DNA of 64,000 nucleotides from Acanthosepion esculentum (taxonomy: Eukaryota; Mollusca; Cephalopoda; Sepiida; Sepiidae), in NCBI GenBank assembly GCA_964036315.1, contig CAXIWW010000817.1:10017501-10081500 (forward strand), given 5' to 3'. The translations under genes and the position numbers were made by a program. Positions 26,470-39,784 of this stretch are shown here, in pieces. Each line of letters begins with the position of its first letter. Within the stretch, counting starts at the first letter, position 1. The notes beneath the pieces are model-generated. The model saw only the letters and a list, made by a program, of their open reading frames with translations. It was not told where the DNA came from and ran no database searches.

Positions 26470-29400
26470 GAGCTGATAGCAAAAGTGCCAACAGCACCAC
26501 AGTGCCATCTAGTCCTAGGTATGACTATAAACTACATCTTACAGCAAGGATTCTGATTACAAAGGGTCCCAGCTATCAGCAAATAGTGACCCCCCACTAA
26601 AACAAACACTATCAAAGTATAAAAATACATGTTTATATAAAAACTTGCGAACAACACCAGTTGATAGCAAAAGTGCCAACAGCACCACAGCTGATAGCAA
26701 AAGTGCCAACAGCTGATATCATAAGTGCCAACAGCTGATACCAAAAGTGCCAAAAGCTGACAGCAAAATAGCCAACAGCTGATAGCAAAAGTGCCAACAG
26801 ATGATACCAAAAGTGCCAACAGCTGATAGCAAAACTGCCAACAGCTTATAGCAAAAGAGCCACCAGCTGATAACAAAAGTGCCAAAAGCTGATAGCAAAA
26901 GTGCCAACAGCTGATAGCAAAAGTGCCAACAGCTGATAGCAAAAGTGCCAACAGCTGATAGCAAAAGTGCCAACAGCACCACAGTGCCAACTAGTCCTAG
27001 TTATGACTATAAACTACATCTGACAGCAAGGCTTCTGATCAGAAAGGGACCCAGCTATGAGCAAATAGTGACCCCCCACTAAAAAAAAAAATATGAAAGT
27101 ATAAAAATACATGTTTATATAAATACTTGCGAACAACACCAGTTGATGGCAAAAGTGCCAACAGCACCACAGCTGATAGCAAAAGTGCCAACAGCTGATA
27201 GCAAAAGTGCCAACAGCTGATAGCAAAAGTGCCAACAGCACCACAGTGCCAACTAGTCCTAGGTATGACTATAAAATACATCGGACAGCAAGGCTTCTGA
27301 TCACAAAGGGTCACAGCTATGAGCAAATAGTGACCCCCCACTAAAAAAAAACACTATGAATGTATAAAAATACATATTTATATAAAAACTTGCGAACAAC
27401 ACCAGTTGATAGCAAAAGTGCCAACAGCACCACAGCTGATAGCAAAAGTGCCAACGGCTGATAGCAAAAGTGCCAAGAGCTGATAGCAAAAGTGCCAACA
27501 GCTGATAGCAAAAGTGCCAACAGCTGATAGCAAAAGTGCCAACAGCTCCACAGTGCCAACTAGTCCTATGTATGACTATAAACTACATCTGACAGCAAGG
27601 CTTCTGATCACAAAGGGTCCCATCTATGAGCAAATAGTGACCCCCCACTAAAAAAAACTCTATGAAAGTATAAAAATACATGTTTATATAAAAACTTGCG
27701 AACAGCACCAGTTGATAGCAAAAGTGCCAACAGCTGATAGCAAAGTGCCAAAAGCTGATAGCAAAAGTGCCCACAGCTGATAGCAAAAGTGCCAACAACT
27801 GATAGCAAAAGTGACAACAGCTGATAGCAAAAGTGCCAACAGCACGACAGTGCCAACTAGTCCTAGGTATGACTATAAACTACATCTGACAGCAAGGCTT
27901 CTGATCACAAAGGGTCCCAGCTATGAGCAAATAGTGACCCCCCACTAAAAAAAGAACATTATGAAAGTATAAAAATACATATTTATATAAAAAATTGCGA
28001 ACAACACCAGTTGATAGCAAAAGTGCCAACAGCACCACAGCTGATAGCAAAAGTGCCAACAGCTGATAGCAAAAGTGCCAACAGCTGATAGCAAAAGTGC
28101 CAACAGATGATAACAAAAGTGCCAAAAGCTGATAGCAAATGTGCCAACAGCTGATAGCAAATGTGCCAACAGATGATACCAAAAGTGCCAACAGCTGATA
28201 GAAAAAGTACCAACAGCTGATAGCAAACGTGCCAACAGCACCACAGTGCCAACTAGTCCTAGGTATGACTATATACTACATCTGACAGCAAGGCTTCTGA
28301 TCACAAAGGGTCCCAGCTATGAGCAAATAGTGACCCCCACTAAAAAAAAAACACTATGAAAGTATAAAAATACATATTTATATAAAAACTTGCGAACAAC
28401 ACCAGTTGATAGCAAAAGTGCCAACAGCACCACAGCTGATAGCAAAAGTGCCAACAGCTGATAGCAAAAGTGCAAACAGCTGGTACAAAAAGTGCCAAAA
28501 GCTGATAGCAAAAGTGCCAACAGCTGTTAGCAAAAGTGCCAACAGATGATACCAAAAGTGCCAACAGCTGATAGCAAAATGCCAACATGTTTATATAAAA
28601 ATTTGCGAACAACACCTGTTGATAGCAAAAGTGCCAACAGCACCACAGCTGATAGCAAAAGTGCCAACAGATGATACCAAAAGTGCCAACAGCTGATAGC
28701 AAAAGTGCCAACAGCTTATAGCAAAAAAGCCAACAGCTGATACCAAAAGTGCCAAAAGATGATAGCAAAAGTGCCAACAGCTGATAGCAAAAGTGCCAAC
28801 AGCTGATAGCAAAAGTGCCAACAGCTGATAGCAAAAGTGCCAACAGCACCACAGTGCCAACTAGTCCTAGTTATGACTATAAACTACATCTGACAGCAAG
28901 GCTTCTGATCAGAAAGGGACCCAGCTATGAGCAAATAGTGACCCCCCACTAAAAAAAAAATATGAAAGTATAAAAATACATGTTTATATAAATACTTGCG
29001 AACAACACCAGTTGATAGCAAAAGTGCCAACAGCTGATAGCAAAAGTGCCAACAGCTGATAGCAAAAGTGCCAACAGCTGATAGCAAAAGTGCCAACAGC
29101 ACCACAGTGCCAACTAGTCCTAGGTATGACTATAAAATACATCTGACAGCAAGGCTTCTGATCACAAAGGGTCACAGCTATGAGCAAATAGTGACCCCCC
29201 ACTAAAAAAAAACACTATGAATGTATAAATATACATATTTATATAAAAATTTGCGAACAACACCAGTTGATAGCAAAAGTGCCAACAGCACCACAGCTGA
29301 TAGCAAAAGTGCCAAGAGCTGATAGCAAAAGTGCCAAGAGCTGATAGCAAAAGTGCCAACAGCTGATAGCAAAAGTGCCAACAGCTGATAGCAAAAGTGC

Positions 29401-30779
29401 CAACAGCTCCACAGTGCCAACTAGTCCTATGTATGACTATAAACTACATCTGACAGCAAGGCTTCTGATCACAAAGGGTCCCATCTATGAGCAAATAGTA
29501 ACCCCCCACTAAAAAAAACTCTATGAAAGTATAAAAATACATGTTTATATAAAAAATTGCGAACAGCACCAGTTGATAGCAAAAGTGCCAACAGCTGATA
29601 GCAAAGTGCCAAAAGCTGATAGCAAAAGTGCCAACAGCTGATAGCAAAAGTGCCAAACACTGATAGCAAAAGTGACAACAGCTGATAGCAAAAGTGCCAA
29701 CAGCACGACAGTGCCAACTAGTCCTAGGTATGACTATAAACTACATCTGACAGCAAGGCTTCTGATCACAAAGGGTCCCAGCTATGAGCAAATAGTGACC
29801 CCCCACTAAATAAAGAACATTATGAAAGTATAAAAATACATATTTATATAAAAAATTGCGAACAACACCAGTTGATAGCAAAAGTGCCAACAGCACCACA
29901 GCTGATAGCAAAAGTGCCAACAGCTGATAGCAAAAGTGCCAACAGCTGATAGCAAAAGTGCCAACAGATGATAACAAAAGTGCCAAAAGCTGATAGCAAA
30001 TGTGCCAACAGCTGATAGCAAATGTGCCAACAGATGATACCAAAAGTGCCAACAGCTGATAGCAAAAGTACCAACAGCTGATAGCAAACGTGCCAACAGC
30101 ACCACAGTGCCAACTAGTCCTAGGTATGACTATATACTACATCTGACAGCAAGGCTTCTGATCACAAAGGGTCCCAGCTATGAGCAAATAGTGACCCCCC
30201 ACTAAAAAAAAACACTATGAAAGTATAAAAATACATATTTATATAAAAACTTGCGAACAACACCAGTTGATAGCAAAAGTGCCAACAGCACCACAGCTGA
30301 TAGCAAAAGTGCCAACAGCTGATAGCAAAAGTGCAAACAGCTGGTACAAAAAGTGCCAAAAGCTGATAGCAAAAGTGCCAACAGCTGTTAGCAAAATGCC
30401 AACAGATGATACCAAAAGTGCCAACAGCTGATAGCAAAAGTGCCAACAGCTGATAGCAAAAGTGCCAACAGATGATAGCAAAAGTGCCAAAAGCTGATAG
30501 CAAAAGTACCAACAGCTGATAGCAAAAGTGCCAACGGCTGATACCACAGTGCCAACTAGTCCTAGGTATGACTCTAAACTACATCTGACAGCAAGGCTTC
30601 TGATCACAAAGTGTCCCAGCTATGAGCAAATAGTGACCCCCCACTAAAGAAAAGACACTATGAATGTATAAAAATAAATTTTATATAAATACTTGCGAAC
30701 AACACCAGTTGATAGCAAAAGTGCCAACAGCACCACAGCTGATAGCAATAGTTCCAACAGCTGATAGCAAAAGTGCCAA
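26470..30779 (-). repeat. Higher-order repeat of array A, 4.3 kb, copy 1
   Basis: From about 26470 the sequence recurs 4,310 bp downstream almost base for base. Shared markers are CTTACAGCAAGGATTCTGATT, CTATCAGCAAATAGTGACC, GATATCATAAGTGCC, GACAGCAAAATAGCC, a GGACAGC core variant, CAGCTCCACAGTGCC and CAGCACGACAGTGCC. It contains an internal 1,861-bp duplication (about 27014-28874 and 28875-30660). The boundaries are approximate because neighbouring units are also homologous. Confidence 0.85.
28580..28625 (-). repeat. Truncated core inserted in a 22-mer tract
   Basis: After GATAGCAAAATGCCAAC the sequence jumps directly into ATGTTTATATAAAAATTTGC and CGAACAACACCTG. Only the last third of a core is present; the first roughly 135 bp (CACCACAG to AAAATAC) are missing. 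The join lies at a shared ACA. The same truncated core occurs in the higher-order copy at about 32860-32905, so the deletion predates that duplication. Confidence 0.85.
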
Positions 30780-33700
30780 GAGCTGATAGCAAAAGTGCCA
30801 ACAGCACCACAGTGCCATCTAGTCCTAGGTATGACTATAAACTACATCTTACAGCAAGGATTCTGATTACAAAGGGTCCCAGCTATCAGCAAATAGTGAC
30901 CCCCCACTAAAACAAACACTATCAAAGTATAAAAATACATGTTTATATAAAAACTTGCGAACAACACCAGTTGATAGCAAAAGTGCCAACAGCACCACAG
31001 CTGATAGCAAAAGTGCCAACAGCTGATATCATAAGTGCCAACAGCTGATACCAAAAGTGCCAAAAGCTGACAGCAAAATAGCCAACAGCTGATAGCAAAA
31101 GTGCCAACAGATGATACCAAAAGTGCCAACAGCTGATAGCAAAAGTGCCAACAGCTCATAGCAAAAGAGCCACCAGCTGATAACAAAAGTGCCAAAAGCT
31201 GATAGCAAAAGTGCCAACAGCTGATAGCAAAAGTGCCAACAGCTGATAGCAAAAGTGCCAACAGCTGATAGCAAAAGTGCCAACAGCACCACAGTGCCAA
31301 CTAGTCCTAGTTATGACTATAAACTACATCTGACAGCAAGGCTTCTGATCAGAAAGGGACCCAGCTATGAGCAAATAGTGACCCCCCACTAAAAAAAAAA
31401 ATATGAAAGTATAAAAATACATGTTTATATAAATACTTGCGAACAACACCAGTTGATGGCAAAAGTGCCAACAGCACCACAGCTGATAGCAAAAGTGCCA
31501 ACAGCTGATAGCAAAAGTGCCAACAGCTGATAGCAAAAGTGCCAACAGCACCACAGTGCCAACTAGTCCTAGGTATGACTATAAAATACATCGGACAGCA
31601 AGGCTTCTGATCACAAAGGGTCACAGCTATGAGCAAATAGTGACCCCCCACTAAAAAAAAACACTATGAATGTATAAAAATACATATTTATATAAAAACT
31701 TGCGAACAACACCAGTTGATAGCAAAAGTGCCAACGGCTGATAGCAAAAGTGCCAAGAGCTGATAGCAAAAGTGCCAACAGCTGATAGCAAAAGTGCCAA
31801 CAGCTGATAGCAAAAGTGCCAACAGCTCCACAGTGCCAACTAGTCCTATGTATGACTATAAACTACATCTGACAGCAAGGCTTCTGATCACAAAGGGTCC
31901 CATCTATGAGCAAATAGTGACCCCCCACTAAAAAAAACTCTATGAAAGTATAAAAATACATGTTTATATAAAAACTTGCGAACAGCACCAGTTGATAGCA
32001 AAAGTGCCAACAGCTGATAGCAAAGTGCCAAAAGCTGATAGCAAAAGTGCCCACAGCTGATAGCAAAAGTGCCAACAACTGATAGCAAAAGTGACAACAG
32101 CTGATAGCAAAAGTGCCAACAGCACGACAGTGCCAACTAGTCCTAGGTATGACTATAAACTACATCTGACAGCAAGGCTTCTGATCACAAAGGGTCCCAG
32201 CTATGAGCAAATAGTGACCCCCCACTAAAAAAAGAACATTATGAAAGTATAAAAATACATATTTATATAAAAAATTGCGAACAACACCAGTTGATAGCAA
32301 AAGTGCCAACAGCACCACAGCTGATAGCAAAAGTGCCAACAGCTGATAGCAAAAGTGCCAACAGCTGATAGCAAAAGTGCCAACAGATGATAACAAAAGT
32401 GCCAAAAGCTGATAGCAAATGTGCCAACAGCTGATAGCAAATGTGCCAACAGATGATACCAAAAGTGCCAACAGCTGATAGCAAAAGTACCAACAGCTGA
32501 TAGCAAACGTGCCAACAGCACCACAGTGCCAACTAGTCCTAGGTATGACTATATACTACATCTGACAGCAAGGCTTCTGATCACAAAGGGTCCCAGCTAT
32601 GAGCAAATAGTGACCCCCACTAAAAAAAAAACACTATGAAAGTATAAAAATACATATTTATATAAAAACTTGCGAACAACACCAGTTGATAGAGAAAGTG
32701 CCAACAGCACCACAGCTGATAGCAAAAGTGCCAACAGCTGATAGCAAAAGTGCAAACAGCTGGTACAAAAAGTGCCAAAAGCTGATAGCAAAAGTGCCAA
32801 CAGCTGTTAGCAAAAGTGCCAACAGATGATACCAAAAGTGCCAACAGCTGATAGCAAAATGCCAACATGTTTATATAAAAACTTGCGAACAACACCTGTT
32901 GATAGCAAAAGTGCCAACAGCACCACAGCTGATAGCAAAAGTGCCAACAGATGATACCAAAAGTGCCAACAGCTGATAGCAAAAGTGCCAACAGCTTATA
33001 GCAAAAGAGCCAACAGCTGATACCAAAAGTGCCAAAAGATGATAGCAAAAGTGCCAACAGCTGATAGCAAAAGTGCCAACAGCTGATAGCAAAAGTGCCA
33101 ACAGCTGATAGCAAAAGTGCCAACAGCACCACAGTGCCAACTAGTCCTAGTTATGACTATAAACTACATCTGACAGCAAGGCTTCTGATCAGAAAGGGAC
33201 CCAGCTATGAGCAAATAGTGACCCCCCACTAAAAAAAAAAATATGAAAGTATAAAAATACATGTTTATATAAATACTTGCGAACAACACCAGTTGATAGC
33301 AAAAGTGCCAACAGCACCACAGCTGATAGCAAAAGTGCCAACAGCTGATAGCAAAAGTGCCAACAGCTGATAGCAAAAGTGCCAACAGCACCACAGTGCC
33401 AACTAGTCCTAGGTATGACTATAAAATACATCTGACAGCAAGGCTTCTGATCACAAAGGGTCACAGCTATGAGCAAATAGTGACCCCCCACTAAAAAAAA
33501 CACTATGAATGTATAAATATACATATTTATATAAAAATTTGCGAACAACACCAGTTGATAGCAAAAGTGCCAACAGCACCACAGCTGATAGCAAAAGTGC
33601 CAAGAGCTGATAGCAAAAGTGCCAAGAGCTGATAGCAAAAGTGCCAACAGCTGATAGCAAAAGTGCCAACAGCTGATAGCAAAAGTGCCAACAGCTCCAC

Positions 33701-34740
33701 AGTGCCAACTAGTCCTATGTATGACTATAAACTACATCTTACAGCAAGGCTTCTGATCACAAAGGGTCCCATCTATGAGCAAATAGTGACCCCCCACTAA
33801 AAAAAACTCTATGAAAGTATAAAAATACATGTTTATATAAAAACTTGCGAACAGCACCAGTTGATAGCAAAAGTGCCAACAGCTGATAGCAAAGTGCCAA
33901 AAGCTGATAGCAAAAGTGCCAACAGCTGATAGCAAAAGTGCCAAACACTGATAGCAAAAGTGACAACAGCTGATAGCAAAAGTGCCAACAGCACGACAGT
34001 GCCAACTAGTCCTAGGTATGACTATAAACTACATCTGACAGCAAGGCTTCTGATCACAAAGGGTCCCAGCTATGAGCAAATAGTGACCCCCCACTAAATA
34101 AAGAACATTATGAAAGTATAAAAATACATATTTATATAAAAAATTGCGAACAACACCAGTTGATAGCAAAAGTGCCAACAGCACCACAGCTGATAGCAAA
34201 AGCGCCAACAGCTGATAGCAAAAGTGCCAACAGCTGATAGCAAAAGTGCCAACAGATGATAACAAAAGTGCCAAAAGCTGATAGCAAATGTGCCAACAGT
34301 TGATAGCAAATGTGCCAACAGATGATACCAAAAGTGCCAACAGCTGATAGCAAAAGTGCCAACAGCTGATAGCAAAAGTGCAAACAGCTGGTACAAAAAG
34401 TGCCAAAAGCTGATAGCAAAAGTGCCAACAGCTGTTAGCAAAATGCCAACAGATGATACCAAAAGTGCCAACAGCTGATAGCAAAAGTGCCAACAGCTGA
34501 TAGCAAAAGTGCCAACAGATGATAGCAAAAGTGCCAAAAGCTGATAGCAAAAGTACCAACAGCTGATAGCAAAAGTGCCAACGGCTGATACCACAGTGCC
34601 AACTAGTCCTAGGTATGACTCTAAACTACATCTGACAGCAAGGCTTCTGATCACAAAGTGTCCCAGCTATGAGCAAATAGTGACCCCCCACTAAAGAAAA
34701 GACACTATGAATGTATAAAAATACATGTTTATATAAAAAC
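30780..34740 (-). repeat. Higher-order repeat of array A, 4.3 kb, copy 2
   Basis: This is a direct copy of 26470-30779. The offset is 4,310 bp at first. It falls to 4,280 bp after about 31720, where 30 bp containing one CACCACAG-plus-monomer segment is missing. Near 34345 a further stretch of about one composite unit (present at about 30060-30320 in copy 1) is absent. The deletion ends lie within 22-mer tracts, as expected for unequal exchange or slippage between monomers. Confidence 0.83.
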
Positions 34741-36249
34741 TTGCGAACAACACCAGTTGATAGCAAAAGTGCCAACAGCACCACAGCTGATAGCAAAAGT
34801 GCCAACAGCTGATAGCAAAAGTGCCAACAGCTGATAGCAATAGTGCCAACAGCTGATAGCACCACAGTGCCAACTAGTCCTAGGTCTGACTATAAACTAC
34901 ATCTGAAAGCAAGGTTTCTGATCACAAAGGGTCCCAGATATGAGCAAATAGTGACCCCCCACTAAAAAAAAACACTATGAAAGTAAAAAAATACATGTTT
35001 ATATAAAAACTTGCGAACAACACCTGTTGTTAGCAAAAGTGCCAACAGCACCACAGCTGATAGCAAAAGTGCCAACAGCTGATAGCAAAAGTGCCAACAG
35101 CTGATAGCAAAAGTGCCAACAGCTGATACCAAAAGTGCCAAAAGCTGATAGCAAAAGTGCCAACAGCTGATAGCAAAAGTGCCAACAGATGATAAAAAAA
35201 GTGCCAACAGCTGATAGTAAAAGTGGCAACAGATGATTGCAAAAGTGCCAACAGCTGATAGCAAAAGTGCCAACAGAACGACAGTGCCAAATAGTCCTAG
35301 GTATGACTATAATCTACATCTGACAGCAAGGCTTCTGATCACAAAGGGTCCCAGCTAGGAGCAAATAGTGACACCCCCACTAAAAGAAACACTATGAATG
35401 TATAAAAATGCATGTTTATATAAAAACTTGCGAACAACACCAGTTGATAGCAAAAGTGCCAACAGCACCACAGCTGATAGCAAAAGTGCCAACAGCTTAT
35501 AGCAAAAGTGCCAAACGCTGATAGCAAAAGTGCCAACTGCTGATAGCAAAAGTGCAAACAGCTGATAGAAAAAGTGCCAAAAGATGATACCACAAGTGCC
35601 AACAGCTGATACCAAAAATGCCAAAAGCTGATAGCAAAAGTGCCAACAACTTATAGCAAAAGTGCCAACAGCTGATATCAAAAGTGACAACAGCTGACAG
35701 CAAAAGTGCCAAAAGCTGATAGGAAAAGTGCCAACAGCAACACAGTGCCAACTAGTCCTAGGTATGACTAAAAACTACATCTGACAGCAAGTCTTCTGAT
35801 CACAAAGGGTCCCAGCTATGAGCAAATAGTGACCCCCACTAAAAAAAAAACACTATGAAAGTATAAAAATACATGTTTATATAAAAACTTGCGAAGAACA
35901 CCAGTTGATAGCAAAAGTGCCAACAGCTGATAGCAAAAGTGCCAACAGCTGATAGCAAAAGTGCCAACAGCACCACATTGCCAACTAGTCCTAGGTATGA
36001 CTATAAACTACATCTGACAGCAAGGCTTCTGAACACACAGGGTCCCAGCTATGAGCAAATAGTGACCCCCCAATAAAAAAAACACTATGAATGTATAAAA
36101 ATACATGTTTATATAAAAACGTGCGAACAACACCAGTTGATAGCAAAAGTGCCAACAGCACCACAGCTGATAGCAAAAGTGCCAACAGCTGATAGCAAAA
36201 GTGCCAACAGCTGATAGCAAAAGTGCCAACAGCACCACAGTGCCAACTA

Positions 36250-36445
36250 GTCCTAGGTATGACTATAAACTACATCTGACAGCAAGGCTTCTGATCACAA
36301 AGGGTCACAGCTATGAGCAAATAGTGACCCCCCCTAAAAAAAAACACTATGAATGTATAAAAATACATGTTTATATAAAAACTTGCGAACAACACCAGTT
36401 GATAGCAAAAGTGCCAACAGCACCACAGTGCCAACTAGTCCTAGG
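36250..36445 (-). repeat. Minimal composite unit of array A (about 190 bp)
   Basis: The cores near 36260 and 36450 are separated by only the single monomer that belongs to the core edge (CAGTTGATAGCAAAAGTGCC then AACAGCACCACAGTGCC). This unit therefore shows the smallest repeat the array tolerates and defines the core. All longer units can be derived from it by adding 22-mers between the two GCACCACAG flanks. Confidence 0.8.
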
Positions 36446-39400
36446 TATGATTATAACCTACATCTGACAGCAAGGCTTCTGATCACAAAGGGTCCCAGCT
36501 ATGAGCAAATAGTGACCCCCCACTAAAAAAAACACTATGAAAGTATAAAGATACATGTTTCTATAAAAACTTGCGAACAACAGCAGTTGATAGCATAAGT
36601 GCCAACAGCACCACAGCTGATAGCAAAAGTGCCAAGAGCTGATACCAAAAGTGCCAACAGCTGATAGCAAAAGTGCCAACAGCACCACAGTGCCAACTAG
36701 TCCTAGGTATGACTATAAACTACATCTGACAGCAAGGCTTCTAATCACAAAGGTTCCAGGCTATGAGCAAATACTGACCCCCCAATAAAAAAAAAAACAA
36801 TATGAAAGTATAAAAATACATGTTTATATAAAAACTTGCGAGCAACAACAGTTGATAGCAAAAGTGCCAACAGCACCACAGCTGATAGCAAAAGTGCCAA
36901 CAGCTGATAGCAAAAGAGCCAACAGCTGATAGCAAAAGTGCCAACAGCTGATAGCAAAAGTGCCGACAGCACCACAGTGCCAACTAGTCCTAGGTATGAC
37001 TATAAACTACATCTGACAGCAAGGCTTCTGATCACAAAGGGTCCCAGCCATGAGCAAATAGTGACCCCCCACTAAAAAAAAACTCTATGAAAGTATAAAA
37101 ATACATGTTTATATAAAAACCTGCGAACAGCACCAGTTGATAGCAAAAGTGCCAACAGCTGATAGCAAAGTGCCAAAAGCTGATAATAAAAGTGCCAACA
37201 GCTGATAGCGAAAGTGCCAACAGCTGATAGCAAATGTGACAACAGCTGATAGCAAAAGTGCCAACAGCACCACAGTGCAAACTAGTCCTAGGTATGACTA
37301 TAAACTACATCTGACAGCAAGGCTTCTTATCACAAAGGGTCCCAGCTATGAGCAAATAGTGACCCCCCACTAAAAAATAGAACACTATGAAAGTAGAAAA
37401 ATACATATTTATATAAAAACTTGCGAACAACACCAGTTGATAGCAAAAGTGCCAACAGCACCACAGATGATAGCAAAAGTGCCAACAGCTGATAGCAAAA
37501 GTGCCAACAGCACCACAGTGCCAACTAGTCCTAGGTATGATTATAAACTACATCTGACAGCAAGGCTTCTGATCACAAAGGGTCTCAGCTATGAGCAAAT
37601 AGTGACCCCCCACTAAAAAAAAACACTATGAAAGTATAAAAATACATGTTTATATAAAAACTTGCGAACAACACCAGTTGATAGCAAAAGTGCAAACAGC
37701 ACCACAGCTGATAGCAAAAGTGCCAACAGCTGATAGCTAAAGTGCCCACAGATGATACCAAAAGTGCCAACAGCTGAAAACAAAAGTACCAACAGCTGAT
37801 AGCAAACGGGCCAACAGCACCACAGTGCCAACTAGTCCTAGGTATGACTATAAACTACATCTGACAGCAAGGCTTCTGATCACAAAGGGTCCCAGCTATG
37901 AGCAAATAGTGACCCCCACTAAAATAAAATACACTATGAAAGTATAAAAATACATATTTATATAAAAACTTGCGAACAACACCAGTTGATAGCAAAAGTG
38001 CCAACAGCACCACAGCTGATAGCAAAAGTGCCAACAGCTGATAGCAAACGTGCCAACAGCTGATAGCAAAAGTGGAAACAGATGATACCAAAAGTGCCAA
38101 AAGCTGATAGCAAATGTGCCAACAGCTGATAGCAAAAGTGCAAACAGATGATACCAAAAGTGCCAAAAGCTGATAGCAAATGTGCCAACAGCTGATAGCA
38201 AAAGTGCAAACAGATGATTCCAAAAGTGCCAAAAGCTGAGAGCAAATGTGCCAACAGATGATACCAAAAGTGCCAACAGCTGATAGCAAAAGTGACAACA
38301 GCTGACAGCAAAAGTGCCAACAGCTGATAGCAAAAGTGCCAACAGCTGATAGCAAAAGTGCCAACAGAACCACATTGCCAACTAGTCCTAGGTATGATTA
38401 TAAACTACATCTGACAGCAAGGCTTCTGATCACAAAGGGTCCCAGCTATAAGCAAATAGTGACCCCCCACTAAAAAAAAAACACTATGAAAGTATAAAAA
38501 TACATGTTTATATAAAAACATGCGAACAACACCAGTTGATAGCAAAAGTGCGAACAGCACCACAGCTGATAGCAAAAGTGCCAACAGATGATACCAAAAG
38601 TGCCAACAGCTGATAGCAAAAGTGCCAACAGCTGACAGCAAAAGGGCCAACAGCTGATAGCAAAAGTGCCAACAGCTGATAGCAAATGTGCCAATAGCTG
38701 ATAGAAAAAGTGCCAACAGCTGATAGCAAAAGTGCCAACAGCTGATAGCAAACGTGCCAACAGCTGATAGCAAAAGTGCCGAAAGCTGATAGCAAAAGTG
38801 CCAACAGCTGATAGCAAAAGTGCCAACAGCTGATAGCAAATGTGCCAACAGCTGATAGCAAATGTGCCAACAGATTATTCCAAAGGTGCCAACAGCTGAT
38901 AGCAAAAATGCCAACAGCTGATAGCACAAGTGCCAACAGCTGATTGCAAAAGTGCTAACAGCTGATAGCAAAAGTGCCAACAGCTGATACCAAAAGTGCC
39001 AAAAGCTTATAGCAAAAGTGCCAACAACTGAGAGCAATAGTGCCAACAGCTGATAGCAAAAGTGACAACAGCTGATAGCAAAAGTGCCAAAAGCTGATAG
39101 CAAAAGTGCCAACAGCACCACTGTGCCAACTAGTCCTAGGTATGACTATAAACTACATCTGACAGCAAGTCTTCTGATCACAAAGGGTCCCAGCTATGAG
39201 CAAATAGTGACCCCCACTAAAATAAAAACACTATGAAAGTATAAAAATACATGTTTATATAAAAACTTGCGAACAACACCAGTTGATAGCAAAAGTGCCA
39301 ATAGCAACACAGCTGATAGCAAAAGTGCCAACAGCTGATAGCAAAAGTGCCAACAGCTGATAGCAAAAGTGCCAAAAGCTGATAGCAAAAGTGCCAACAG

Positions 39401-39784
39401 CTGATAGCAAAAGTGTCAACAGATGATAGCAAAAGTGCCAACAGCTGATAGCAAAAGTGCCAAAAGATGATACCACAAGTGCCAACAGCACCACAGTAAA
39501 GATTAGTCCTAGGTATGACTATAAACTACATCTGACAGCAAGGCTTCTGATCACAAAGGTCACAGCTATGAGCAAATAATGTCCCCTCAGTAAAAAAAAA
39601 CAATATGAAAGTATAAAAATACATGTTTATATAAAAACTTGCGAACAACACCAGTTGATAGCAAAAGTGCCAACAGCACCAGAGCTGATAGCAAAAGTGC
39701 CAACAGCTGATAGCAAAAGTTCCAACAGCTGATACCAAAAGTGCCAACAGCTGATAGCAAAAGTGCCAACAGATGATAGTAAAA

